Below, piece after piece: positions 7,388-15,864 of a stretch of 52,739 nucleotides of DNA. The notes below the pieces were generated by a model that was not told the DNA's origin, did no database searches, and worked only from the letters and a program-made list of their open reading frames with translations. How positions within the stretch are numbered: the stretch's first letter is position 1; each line of letters opens with the position of its first letter. Origin of the DNA: Deltaproteobacteria bacterium (GTDB lineage: Bacteria > Desulfobacterota > Binatia > Binatales > Binataceae). The DNA lies in the NCBI GenBank assembly GCA_021780225.1, contig JAJXZF010000092.1:1-52739 (forward strand), in the 5' to 3' direction. A program made the position numbers and the translations under genes.

Positions 7388-8731
7388 ATGAGCCGAATCG
7401 AAGCCCGACCCACCGACGGCCTTTCCTACGATCCCAACGAGCCGAAGTACTGGGATCGCGCGAAGCTCGACGCCGAGATCGATCGCGTCTTCGACATCTG
7501 CCACGGCTGCCGGCTGTGCTTCAATTTGTGTCCGTCTTTTCCGGAGTTGTTTCAGTCGATCGATCGGCGCGGCGAAGATGTCCGCGATCTTTCGCGCGAA
7601 GAGAAAGATCGCGTTATCGACCTTTGCTGGGAATGCAAGCTGTGCGAGGTGAAATGTCCGTACACGCCGCGCGACAAGCATGAGTTCCAGCTCGATTTTC
7701 CGGCCCTGGTGCTGCGCGCACGCGCGGTCAAGGCCCGGGAACAGGGAATCGCGCGGCGCGAGAAGATGCTGGGCGATCCGGATCGGGCCGGCAAAATCGG
7801 CTCGAAGATTCCGGCGCTGGCGAACTGGGCCTGCCGCAGTCCGTTCCAGCGGCGGATGATGGAGCGGATGCTGGGCATCCATCGCGATAAAAAGCTGCCC
7901 GAATTCGCCGGGGAAACTTTCGAGAAATGGATCGAGCGCACGGGAATTCCGGCGGCTCCCGCCGAACCCGCCGCCAAAGTCGCCGTTTTCCATACCTGCT
8001 TCGTGAATTACTACAATCCCGGCCCGGGCCAGGCGCTGATGAAATTGCTGGCGCGCAACGGATGCGCGATCGCAAGCCCGAAGCAAAATTGCTGCGGGAT
8101 GCCGGCGCTGGACGGCGGCGACGTCGCCTTCGCGCAGCGGCAGGCGCGGGCCAACGTCGAAAACCTGCTGCCGTTCGCGCGCGCGGGCTACAAAATCGCG
8201 GCGATCAATCCCACCTGCTCGATGACGCTCAGGCGCGAATATCCGAAGCTGGTGGGCGCGCCGGAAGCGCGCGAAGTCGCCGCGGCAGTGGTCGATCCGG
8301 GCGAGATGCTTTACCAGTTGCGGCGCGCCGGCAAGTTCGATCGCTCGTTCAAATCCACTCCGGGCAAGGTCGCATATCACGTGCCGTGCCATCTGAAGGC
8401 GCAGGCGATCGGATTGCGGTCGCGCGACCTGATGCGCCAGATTCCGGGAGTCGAAATCGCCACGGTTGACGCCTGCACCGCGCACGACGGCACGTGGGCG
8501 ATGAAAAAGGAATTTTTCCCGCTCTCGATGAAGTGGGGCGAAAAAGCGTTCGCCGGAATGCGCGACGCCGAAGCGCAAGTGATGGCGACGGACTGCCCGC
8601 TCGCGGCGCTGCAAATCGAACAGGCGATCGGCGCGCGTCCGATCAGTCCGCTTGAAGTGCTGGCGCGCGCTTACGAGGCGGACGGATTCGCGACGCCCGT
8701 GCCGCCGCCCGCCGAGGAAGAAAAATCGTGA
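7388..8731 (+). CDS. Fe-S oxidoreductase with two 4Fe-4S clusters and CCG domains (GlpC/HdrD-like)
   Basis: The product is 447 aa. Two ferredoxin-type clusters are visible near the N-terminus: C38-C41-C44-C48 (CHGCRLCFNLCPSF) and C80-C83-C86-C90 (CWECKLCEVKCPYT). Two cysteine-rich CCG domains follow: CFVNYY...QNCCGMPALDGG is complete, while the second (CHLKAQA...DACTAHDGTW) has lost the CCG signature. The family includes anaerobic glycerol-3-phosphate dehydrogenase subunit C and heterodisulfide reductase subunit D. The conserved arrangement rubrerythrin - Fe-S protein - DUF3501 suggests electron delivery to rubrerythrin rather than glycerol metabolism; this is inference. Its stop overlaps the next start (GTGA). 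Confidence 0.87.
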   Translation: MSRIEARPTDGLSYDPNEPKYWDRAKLDAEIDRVFDICHGCRLCFNLCPSFPELFQSIDRRGEDVRDLSREEKDRVIDLCWECKLCEVKCPYTPRDKHEFQLDFPALVLRARAVKAREQGIARREKMLGDPDRAGKIGSKIPALANWACRSPFQRRMMERMLGIHRDKKLPEFAGETFEKWIERTGIPAAPAEPAAKVAVFHTCFVNYYNPGPGQALMKLLARNGCAIASPKQNCCGMPALDGGDVAFAQRQARANVENLLPFARAGYKIAAINPTCSMTLRREYPKLVGAPEAREVAAAVVDPGEMLYQLRRAGKFDRSFKSTPGKVAYHVPCHLKAQAIGLRSRDLMRQIPGVEIATVDACTAHDGTWAMKKEFFPLSMKWGEKAFAGMRDAEAQVMATDCPLAALQIEQAIGARPISPLEVLARAYEADGFATPVPPPAEEEKS

Positions 8732-9315
8732 AGCCGATTACGTTGAAAGAGCTGCTGCCGTGGCGGCATTATGAAATTCTCCGCCCGCGCCTGCGCCCGC
8801 TGTTTATCGCGGAAAAGGAACGGCGGCGGCTCGCCGTCGGCGCGCATCTGACGCTGCTGTTCGAGAACGGCCAGACGGTTTGGTATCAGATCGAAGAGAT
8901 GATCCGGGCCGAGCGAATCGAGGCCGAAGACGCGCTGCGCCACGAAATCGACACCTATAATGAATTGCTGCCGCGGCCGGGCGAACTGACCGCGACGATG
9001 CTGGTCGAGTACGCGGACGCGCAGGAACGCGACGCCGCGTTGCGCGCGCTGACCGGTTTGGAGCGGCATTTGTGGATCGCGATCGGCGGGCGGCGCGAAA
9101 GCGCGCGCTTCGACAACCGCCAGATTGCGGCCGACCGGATCAGCGCGGTGCAGTTCGTGCGGTTTCCGCTCGGCGGACTGGACGCGGCTGAGTTTCACGA
9201 TCACGCCGCCGCGGGCAAAATCGCGATCGAAGCGGACCATCCGCATTTGACGGCCCGCGCGATGCTTCAGGGAACGATCGCGCGCGCCCTTGAAGGCGAC
9301 TTGATCGGCGACTAG
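8728..9315 (+). CDS. DUF3501 family protein
   Basis: The product is 195 aa. It begins MKPITLKELLPWRHYEILRP and contains NGQTVWYQIEEMIRAERI and HEIDTYNELLPRPGELTATM, which match the DUF3501 family as I know it. No catalytic motif, signal peptide or membrane segment is visible. It starts with GTG, overlapping the Fe-S gene's stop by four bases, so translation is coupled. The family is found with rubrerythrin and CCG Fe-S proteins, so a role in peroxide or oxygen defence is likely, but its biochemical function is unknown. Confidence 0.85.
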   Translation: MKPITLKELLPWRHYEILRPRLRPLFIAEKERRRLAVGAHLTLLFENGQTVWYQIEEMIRAERIEAEDALRHEIDTYNELLPRPGELTATMLVEYADAQERDAALRALTGLERHLWIAIGGRRESARFDNRQIAADRISAVQFVRFPLGGLDAAEFHDHAAAGKIAIEADHPHLTARAMLQGTIARALEGDLIGD

Positions 9316-9367
9316 CGTGGTGTCCCGCAAATAACTTCCACCTGATGCCTGATCGGCTCGGCACGCG

Positions 9368-9461
9368 GGTCGCCCAGCGGTGGGCGACCAGGGATGGATT
9401 GCCGGGTCTGGACCCGGCAATGACGAACTGAGCTGGTCATGCCCGGACTTGATCCGGGCAT
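9368..9461. repeat. Cluster of three palindromic intergenic repeats
   Basis: Three imperfectly related palindromes lie in a row: GGTCGCCCA/TGGGCGACC (9368-9389), ATTGCCGGGTC/GACCCGGCAAT (9398-9421) and ATGCCCGGA/TCCGGGCAT (9439-9461). The last two share the (A)TGCCCGGG-type arm and a trailing GGATCCATG-like or AATGAC end with copies at 46.0-46.2 kb, so they belong to one dispersed family. Each could form a stable RNA hairpin. Confidence 0.75.
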
Positions 9462-9562
9462 CCATGCGGAGCGCAAGATCGACGCGGAGCGCAAACTTAT
9501 TCAGGGGACGCCACACTAGCGGCGTGGATGATTGCGCCGGGCGGGAACGGCGCGGAGCGGAG

Positions 9563-10738
9563 ATGCGCACGCAGGTTGGAATTGTAGGCGCGGGACCGGC
9601 GGGCACGATGCTGGCGCATCTGCTGGCCCGCGCCGGAGTCGAAGCGGTCGTGGTCGAAACGCGCAGCCGCGAATACGTGCAGGAGCGTGTGCGCGCCGGC
9701 GTGCTCGAACAAGGCACGTGCGATCTGATGGACGCGGCGGGAGTCGGCGTGCGGATGCGCCGCGAGGGTCTGGTCCATCACGGAATCGAATTGCGCTTCG
9801 GCGGCCGCGGCCATCGCATCGACCTGAGCGGCCTGACCGGCGGCCGATCGACTATGATTTATCCGCAGCGCGAAGTGGTCAAAGACCTGACCGACGCGCG
9901 CATCGAGGCCGGTCTGCCAATCCATTTCGAGGCCGAAGATGTGCGCGTCGGCGGCATTGGCGGCGAGCATCCCGAAATTCTTTTCATTCACGACGGTTTC
10001 GAGCGTCGCGTGGAATGCGATTTCATCGCCGGATGCGACGGCTTTCACGGCGTCTGCCGCGAAGCGATTCCGCGCGCCGCGCTGACCATCTACGAGCGGG
10101 TGTATCCGTTCGCGTGGCTGGGCATTTTGGCGGAAGTCGCGCCCTCTTCGGACGAACTGATTTATTGCAGCCACGAGCGCGGTTTCGCGCTGCATAGCAT
10201 GCGCACGCCGTCGCTGACCCGGCTTTATCTGCAATGCGATCCGCGCGAGGCGATCGAGAACTGGCCCGACGATCGAATTTGGCGCGAGCTGCGAACGCGA
10301 TTCGCGACGGCGGGCGATTGGCGGCTGGCTGAAGGGCCGATCGTGCGGAAAGGAATCACGCCGATGCGCAGCTTCGTCGCCGAGCCGATGCGTTACGGGA
10401 GTCTTTTTCTGGCCGGCGACGCGGCGCATATCGTGCCGCCGACCGGCGCCAAAGGACTTAACCTCGCCGTCGCGGACGTGAAGGTGATGGCCGAGGCGCT
10501 GGCGGAGTTCTATCGCTCGGGACGGCGCGGCCCGCTCGACAATTACTCGTCCGTTTGCCTGCGCCGGGTTTGGAAAGTGCAGCGGTTTTCGTGGTGGATG
10601 ACCTCGATGCTGCATCGCTTTCCAGACGAAACTCCATTCGATTGGCGCCGTCAGCAGGCCGAGTTGGATTATGTGACGAGCTCGCAGGCGGCGGCCGCCA
10701 GTCTCGCGGAGAATTACGTCGGACTGCCGTTCGACTGA
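9563..10738 (+). CDS. pobA: 4-hydroxybenzoate 3-monooxygenase
   Basis: The product is 391 aa from the ATG at 9563 (GGAGCGGAG upstream), close to the 394 aa of the Pseudomonas enzyme. The FAD-binding motif GIVGAGPAGTML is at about 6-17. The block VRAGVLEQGTCDLM and the second FAD motif LFLAGDAAHIVPPTGAKGLNLAVAD are typical of PobA. It hydroxylates 4-hydroxybenzoate to protocatechuate, using NAD(P)H and O2 in the cytoplasm. No pobR regulator or protocatechuate ring-cleavage genes are adjacent; the gene stands alone after a repeat cluster. Other aromatic flavin monooxygenases are related, but the length and the block after the GxGxxG make PobA the best call. Confidence 0.9.
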   Translation: MRTQVGIVGAGPAGTMLAHLLARAGVEAVVVETRSREYVQERVRAGVLEQGTCDLMDAAGVGVRMRREGLVHHGIELRFGGRGHRIDLSGLTGGRSTMIYPQREVVKDLTDARIEAGLPIHFEAEDVRVGGIGGEHPEILFIHDGFERRVECDFIAGCDGFHGVCREAIPRAALTIYERVYPFAWLGILAEVAPSSDELIYCSHERGFALHSMRTPSLTRLYLQCDPREAIENWPDDRIWRELRTRFATAGDWRLAEGPIVRKGITPMRSFVAEPMRYGSLFLAGDAAHIVPPTGAKGLNLAVADVKVMAEALAEFYRSGRRGPLDNYSSVCLRRVWKVQRFSWWMTSMLHRFPDETPFDWRRQQAELDYVTSSQAAAASLAENYVGLPFD

Positions 10739-11121
10739 TCCAGGAGATCGAAGGCCGGGCCGTTCGCGATCTCGTGCAAGATCGCACGCCGCGCGAAAAT
10801 TGGAACAGTGGACCTCTTTTCAATGCCGCATGACGAAGCCGGTGCGGCGATCGATCGGAAAAAATTCGGCCGCGCGTAATTTGCTTGTCCAGCCAAATTT
10901 ACGAATTTTCGCCGTTTGATTGGCGATATTCGCCTATTCTCAGCGCCTTTGAGCGCCGCATGATCGATGTTTGGCGGCCCCTTTGAAGCGATTAATTGAC
11001 GCCTTGGGCCGGGATGCCTGCTAAGATCAAAAACTGGCGCGCCGCTTGGAAGCAGTGTCGTTGATCGAGCGGGTAATCGGAACGGCGCCAGATAACGATG
11101 GCGTCGAAGGAGCGGATTGAC
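10739..11121. other. 383-base gap before the NusG paralogue
   Basis: No gene is supported here. The stretch 10850-11030 is AT-richer than its surroundings and probably holds the promoter of the downstream gene. TTGACG at 10996 and TAAGAT at 11022 are 20 bases apart, too far for a standard promoter. A small palindrome (GGCGA-TAT-TCGCC) lies near 10921. Confidence 0.5.
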
Positions 11122-11619
11122 ATGGAGTGGTATCTAATCCGCACCAAACCGAACAAAGAGCGCTGGGTCCGGGATCAGCTTGCGGCGATTTTGCCGGAGG
11201 TGTTCATGCCCCTGCTCGAGGCGCGCACGCGCCGATGGGGCAAGATGGCGTGGACGATCGCGCCGCTGTTTCCGTGCTACCTGTTTGCGCGGTTCGATCC
11301 GCAACTTCACTACTTCGACGTGAAATATATGCATGGCGTGCAGGGAATCGTCGGAGCCGGAAGCGATCCTCTGACCGTGCCGCAAGGCGTGATCGAAGAG
11401 ATTCGCCGCCGCGGCGTCAACGGCGTGGTCAAGATTGAAGAGCAGGCGCTGGCGAGCGGTGAAACGGTGCGCGTGGTCGATGGGCCTTTCCGCGGTTTCG
11501 CGGCGATTTTCGACCGTTACATGTCCGGGGCGGAGCGGGTGGCGATTCTGCTCAATACGCTGGAGGCCACCGGCGTGCGCGTGGTGCTGCCGGCGTCGGC
11601 GGTGACGAAGTTTTCCTGA
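11122..11619 (+). CDS. NusG/RfaH-family transcription elongation factor, orphan paralogue
   Basis: The product is 165 aa from the ATG at 11122, with AAGGAG 9 bases upstream. The NGN domain covers about 1-100 (MEWYLIRTKPNKERWVRDQL, PLFPCYLFARFD, GVQGIVGAG), and a KOW domain follows (ASGETVRVVDGPFRGFAAIF). These proteins bind RNA polymerase and suppress pausing. The true nusG sits beside secE and rplK, which are not here, so this is a specialised paralogue of the RfaH/LoaP kind. Such factors usually act on long polysaccharide or secondary-metabolite operons, but none is adjacent, so the target is unknown. Confidence 0.85.
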   Translation: MEWYLIRTKPNKERWVRDQLAAILPEVFMPLLEARTRRWGKMAWTIAPLFPCYLFARFDPQLHYFDVKYMHGVQGIVGAGSDPLTVPQGVIEEIRRRGVNGVVKIEEQALASGETVRVVDGPFRGFAAIFDRYMSGAERVAILLNTLEATGVRVVLPASAVTKFS

Positions 11620-11650
11620 ACATTCCGGCTTGGCCGAACGCCCGCGACCC

Positions 11651-11679
11651 GGCGGCGCGAATGCGGCGGCCGCGCCGCC
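11651..11679. terminator. Hairpin between convergent genes
   Basis: GGCGGCGCG (11651-11659) pairs with CGCGCCGCC (11671-11679). It fills the 61-base gap between the NusG paralogue and the convergent amidohydrolase. It has no T run, so it is at best a weak bidirectional terminator. Confidence 0.4.
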
Positions 11680-11680
11680 G

Positions 11681-12808
11681 CTACGAAATCCGCGTGTAAA
11701 GCCGGCGCGGATTATCCCACAGGATTTTCCGCTGCACCTCCGGCGGAAAAATTTCCGGACGCGCCGTCAGCTTGACCGTATCGGGAAACCGGCCGTCGAA
11801 ATGCGGATAGTCCGAAGCGTAGAGGATATGCTCGGGGCCGGCGAAGTTCGCGACGAACGGCAGCGTCTCCTCGTCGGGGTCGCAGGAAATGAAAAAATTC
11901 TCCGAGCGGATTGCCTCGGACGGTTTGCGCCGCAGGAACGGCACGTACTCGGGCATCAACTCGTAATGCTCGTCCAGCCGCTCCATCCAGAACGGCAGCC
12001 AGCCCGCGCCCGCCTCCAGAATCGCGACGCGCAGCCGCTCGAACATATCGAGCACGCCGCCGCCGACGAGCGCCGCGACCGCCCGCATCATTTCGAACGG
12101 ATTGGTCGCCGAATGTTGCAGGAAAAGATTGTTGGTCATCTCGAAAGTGCCAAGTCCATACGGCGGACGCGCGGTGCCGCCGTGAAAGCACGCCGGCAAA
12201 TCCGCGTCCTGGCAGGCCTGCCATATGGGATGGAGCGCCGGATGGTCGAGCAGGCGATCTTCGATGTGGCCGGATAAATAGACGCCGGCCGCCCAGGGCG
12301 CGCGCGCAACCTCGCGAATCATCGCGGCCGCGCGCTCCGGATCGCGCATCGGCACGACCGCGGCCGCCTTCAATCGATTCGGATAGGCCGCGCAATAATC
12401 GGCGATCCAGCGATTGTAGGCCCGGATCATCGCCGCCTCGAAATCGACCGTCTTCAAAGAGCAGAAGCTCGAAACCACCGTCGCGAACAACACGGCCACG
12501 TCGATGCCCTCGCGGTCCATGTCCTTGATGCGGATGTGCGGGTCCCATCCGCCGCGCAGGTCGGGTTTTTCGGCGCGCGGATTGCGTCCGCGGCGCACGA
12601 GGGGCTGGTCGGGATGCGGCACGCCGAGCGGGCGTCCGGTGTCGAGCTGATGGAAAATGCCGAAGAAGAATTTCGACGGACGCCGTTCGGCGGCGCGCTT
12701 GAGTTCCTCAAGGTCGGGTTTGTACTTCGCTTCGAGATACTGATCGTAAAGGTCGTTCGGCTCCATCACGTGGCCGTCGGCGTCGATAACCTTGATGCCG
12801 TTGTACAT
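11681..12808 (-). CDS. Amidohydrolase 2-family metal-dependent hydrolase
   Basis: The product is 375 aa. It starts MYNGIKVIDADGHVMEP, with the DxDxH-type metal site, and continues with LPACFHGGTARPPYG, AILEAGAGWLPFWMERLDEHYE and YASDYPHFDG, which give the later His, Glu and Asp ligands of the ACMSD/amidohydrolase_2 TIM barrel. These enzymes decarboxylate or hydrolyse small organic acids in the cytoplasm. AGGT precedes the ATG. The MFS gene upstream is on the same strand, so import and hydrolysis may be linked. The substrate is unknown; a second relative lies at 19190-20437. Confidence 0.87.
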   Translation of the reverse strand: MYNGIKVIDADGHVMEPNDLYDQYLEAKYKPDLEELKRAAERRPSKFFFGIFHQLDTGRPLGVPHPDQPLVRRGRNPRAEKPDLRGGWDPHIRIKDMDREGIDVAVLFATVVSSFCSLKTVDFEAAMIRAYNRWIADYCAAYPNRLKAAAVVPMRDPERAAAMIREVARAPWAAGVYLSGHIEDRLLDHPALHPIWQACQDADLPACFHGGTARPPYGLGTFEMTNNLFLQHSATNPFEMMRAVAALVGGGVLDMFERLRVAILEAGAGWLPFWMERLDEHYELMPEYVPFLRRKPSEAIRSENFFISCDPDEETLPFVANFAGPEHILYASDYPHFDGRFPDTVKLTARPEIFPPEVQRKILWDNPRRLYTRIS

Positions 12809-12904
12809 CGCCAGAACCTCGCTGGTTTTCTGCGTTCAGCCGTCTCGATTTCGTTATCATACGATGAGCGCCGAATCTCAAGCGCCGCCGTCCGTCCGAC
12901 GCGC

Positions 12905-14380
12905 CTATTCAGACGATAGCGGGGCGGCGATTTGTTCGAGGCTGCGCCGCTCCGCCGGGACGCCGATGACCATCTCGACGATCGCCGCCAGCAGCATCAG
13001 CGCCGCGGCGGCCAGATAGCCATGGAGCAGCGCGGCGCGCGAGCCGGTATCGATCAAGCGGCCGAAAAACCATGGCGCCGCGATTCCGCCGACGGCGGCG
13101 CCGGCGGCGAAAAAAATCGCGATCGCGAGAGCGCGAATCTCCAACGGAAAAATTTCGCTCACCGTCAGATAGGCCGCACTCGCCGCCGGCGACGCGAAGA
13201 AGAACATCGCCGTCCACAGCAAACCCTGCTCGAAGCTGGTGAGCATCCCGCGGGCGAACATCGCGCCGGTCAGGATTAATATCGCCGCCGCGATCGCGTA
13301 GGTCGCGGCGATCATGCGCCGCCGGCCGACAGAGTCGAACAACGGGCTCATAATGACCGGCCCGGCGAAATTCGCCGCCGCGAATGGCAGCAGATATGCG
13401 GCCGCATGCGCGGCGGAGACGCCGAAAAAGCGGTTCAGCACGATCGCGTAGGTGAAAAATATCGCGTTGTAGGTGAAGGCTTGCGCGGCCATCAGGGTCA
13501 CGCCGAGCAGCGCGCGCCGCCGATAGCGAATCACGATCGTGCGCAGCGCGCCGCCAATCCCGATCGCGCGACGCGGGCGGATTCGAACCGCAAGAACGGC
13601 ATCGGGGAATTCGAGCGGACGGCCGGCACGGGCTTCCACCGCCCGCTCCATTTCCGCGACTACCAATTCCGCCTCGCCGGGACGGTCGTGCGTCAGCAGC
13701 CATCGCGGGCTTTCCGGAATGAATTTGCGCAGATAGAGGATCGCCAAACCAAGCGCCGTGCCGATCGCGAAGCCCGCGCGCCATCCGTAGCGATACGGCA
13801 CGAAGCGCGGATTCAGCAGCACGATTCCTGACAGCGCTCCCGCGGCCGCGCCCAACCAGAAACTACCGTTGACGATCAAATCGACGCGGCCGCGAATTCG
13901 CGCCGGAACGAGCTCATCGATCGCGCTGTTGACCGCCGCATATTCGCCGCCGATCCCCGCGCCCGTCACCGCGCGAAAAATCGCGAAGCTCGCCAGATTC
14001 CACGCGCACGCCGTAAGCGCAACGCCGATCAGGTAGAGCGCAAGGCTGATGAAGAAGAACCGGCGACGGCCATGGCGGTCCGTCAGATGGCCGAAGACGA
14101 GCGCGCCAACCACGGCGCCCGTCAAATAACACGAGCTGATAAAACCAATCTGCTCAGCATTGAGGCCGAGCGTGTCCGGAAGTTGCAGCACCGCTCCGAT
14201 CGCGCCCATCAGCGTCACTTCAAGGCCGTCGAGCGCCCACGTGATGCCGAGACCGACGACGATGAGCGTATGGAGCCGGCTCCAGGGCAGGCGATCCAGC
14301 CGCGCCGGAATCAGCGTGATGAATTTGCCGGCTTCACTACGCGGAGCGGTTGAGTACGGTTGGTCCATCGCTTTTCGCAC
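12905..14380 (-). CDS. MFS transporter, sugar-porter-like
   Basis: The product is 491 aa and has about 12 predicted membrane helices. The loop 2-3 motif GHLTDRHGRRR and the mid-protein FIPESPRWL are the classical MFS and sugar-porter signatures; the loop 8-9 counterpart is SPLFDSVGRRR. The N-terminal helix contains GITWALDGLEVTLMG, a D-G-x-E element found in carriers of organic or aromatic acids. The GTG start at 14380 has GGAAGG 9 bases upstream; an ATG lies four codons further in. It faces away from another MFS gene and precedes an amidohydrolase gene on the same strand. Uptake of a carboxylic acid is plausible; the substrate is unknown. Confidence 0.88.
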   Translation of the reverse strand: MRKAMDQPYSTAPRSEAGKFITLIPARLDRLPWSRLHTLIVVGLGITWALDGLEVTLMGAIGAVLQLPDTLGLNAEQIGFISSCYLTGAVVGALVFGHLTDRHGRRRFFFISLALYLIGVALTACAWNLASFAIFRAVTGAGIGGEYAAVNSAIDELVPARIRGRVDLIVNGSFWLGAAAGALSGIVLLNPRFVPYRYGWRAGFAIGTALGLAILYLRKFIPESPRWLLTHDRPGEAELVVAEMERAVEARAGRPLEFPDAVLAVRIRPRRAIGIGGALRTIVIRYRRRALLGVTLMAAQAFTYNAIFFTYAIVLNRFFGVSAAHAAAYLLPFAAANFAGPVIMSPLFDSVGRRRMIAATYAIAAAILILTGAMFARGMLTSFEQGLLWTAMFFFASPAASAAYLTVSEIFPLEIRALAIAIFFAAGAAVGGIAAPWFFGRLIDTGSRAALLHGYLAAAALMLLAAIVEMVIGVPAERRSLEQIAAPLSSE

Positions 14381-14480
14381 AGTGCGCCGCCTTCCATCCG
14401 CGGCGGTTCAGAGCCGTGATTGCGCGTCGCGCCGGCGGCTTTCTTAGCCGGGCGGCTATCGAATATGTTTAGCGCCACCG

Positions 14481-15728
14481 ATGGCCTCCGAACCCGGAAT
14501 CGCAAGCTCGGCCGCCTCCGTGCAATCAACATCCGAAGCGTTCCACACCCTTTTCGCGAGCTTTCTGGGATGGACGCTCGACGCCTTCGATTTTTTCGCG
14601 TTGGTATTTGTTCTGCCAACTATCGCCAAAGAATTCCATCGCGACGTGGCCGATATCGCCTTCACGATCACCGCGACGCTGGCGATGCGTCCGGCCGGCG
14701 CGCTGATTTTCGGCTGGCTCGCCGATCGTTACGGACGGCGCACGCCGTTGATGATCGACGTGATCCTCTATTCGCTCTTCGAGGTGCTGAGCGGGCTTGC
14801 GCCGACTTTCGGATGGTTCCTGTGCTGGCGGGCGCTGTACGGCGTCGCGATGGGCGGCGAATGGGGCGTGGGCGCGTCGCTCGCGATGGAGGCCGTGCCG
14901 GCGCGCTGGCGGGGCCTGCTCTCCGGACTGCTGCAGGAGGGTTACGCGGTCGGCTATCTGCTCGCGGCGGCGGCCTATTTTCTGGTCTTTCCGCATTTCG
15001 GATGGCGCGCGATGTTTTTTCTGGGCGGCGCGCCCGCGCTGCTGACGCTCTATATCCGCGCCAAGGTGCCGGAGTCGAAATCGTGGGAGCTGATGCGTCC
15101 GTCGCGCGGCGCTATCTGGCTCGCGCTGCGCCGGAATTTTCGGCGGTTCGCCTACCTGGTCGTCCTGATGACGATGATGAACCTGATCTCGCACGGCACG
15201 CAGGACCTCTATCCGACGTTCCTGCATCTTGAGCGCAAGCTCGAACCGCGCACGATCGCGACGATCGCGATCATCTACAATATCGGCGCGCTGCTTGGCG
15301 GACTCGCGTTCGGATGGCTCTCCGACCGTTTCGGACGGCGCCGGGCGATGGTTGCGGCGACGCTCGCGGGGCTGCTGCTTGTGCCGCTGTGGATTTTCCC
15401 GCGGTCGCTGATCTGGCTGACCGCGGGCGCGTTCCTGATGCAATTCATGGTGCAGGGCGCGTGGGGCGCCATTCCGGCGCATCTGGTCGAACTGTCGCCG
15501 CCGGAGGTGCGCGGGCTGTTTTCCGGCTTCGCCTATCAACTGGGCGTGCTGTTCGCCTCCAACGCCGCCTTTGTCGAGGCGCTGATCGCACGGCGGCTCG
15601 GCTACAGCGCGGCGCTGGCGCTGCTCGCCTCGACGGTTTTGCTAATCGACGCTGTCGTTATCGCGCTCGGCAGCGAGCGGAAGGGATCCGACTTGAATCA
15701 GATCGCCGGAGGCGCCGCGGCCGGATGA
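14481..15728 (+). CDS. MFS transporter, SHS (lactate/sialate-type) family
   Basis: The product is 415 aa with about 12 predicted helices. It begins with the helix FLGWTLDAFDFFALVFVLP, typical of the sialate:H+ symporter/lactate permease group. The motif GWLADRYGRRTPL lies between helices 2 and 3, and GEWGVGASLAMEAVPARWRG and KVPESKSWE follow. It should import a monocarboxylate together with protons across the inner membrane. It is divergent from the other MFS gene, with 100 bases between the two starts. The LLM oxidoreductase gene lies 136 bases downstream on the same strand. Confidence 0.87.
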   Translation: MASEPGIASSAASVQSTSEAFHTLFASFLGWTLDAFDFFALVFVLPTIAKEFHRDVADIAFTITATLAMRPAGALIFGWLADRYGRRTPLMIDVILYSLFEVLSGLAPTFGWFLCWRALYGVAMGGEWGVGASLAMEAVPARWRGLLSGLLQEGYAVGYLLAAAAYFLVFPHFGWRAMFFLGGAPALLTLYIRAKVPESKSWELMRPSRGAIWLALRRNFRRFAYLVVLMTMMNLISHGTQDLYPTFLHLERKLEPRTIATIAIIYNIGALLGGLAFGWLSDRFGRRRAMVAATLAGLLLVPLWIFPRSLIWLTAGAFLMQFMVQGAWGAIPAHLVELSPPEVRGLFSGFAYQLGVLFASNAAFVEALIARRLGYSAALALLASTVLLIDAVVIALGSERKGSDLNQIAGGAAAG

Positions 15729-15864
15729 GCGATCGATTCGGCCACAGCCGCAACGCTCGATAGCAGGCGCCGCGGCCGGACGAAATTTCGTTTTTTCCTA
15801 ATCATCGGAGGCTTTCCCTTACTGACGGATTGCGCTAAACGACGGCAATGCGGAGGGCATCAGG

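Noticed and set aside
10996-11027. TTGACG/TAAGAT as the promoter of the NusG paralogue
   Set aside because: The 20-base spacer is too long for a normal sigma-70 promoter.
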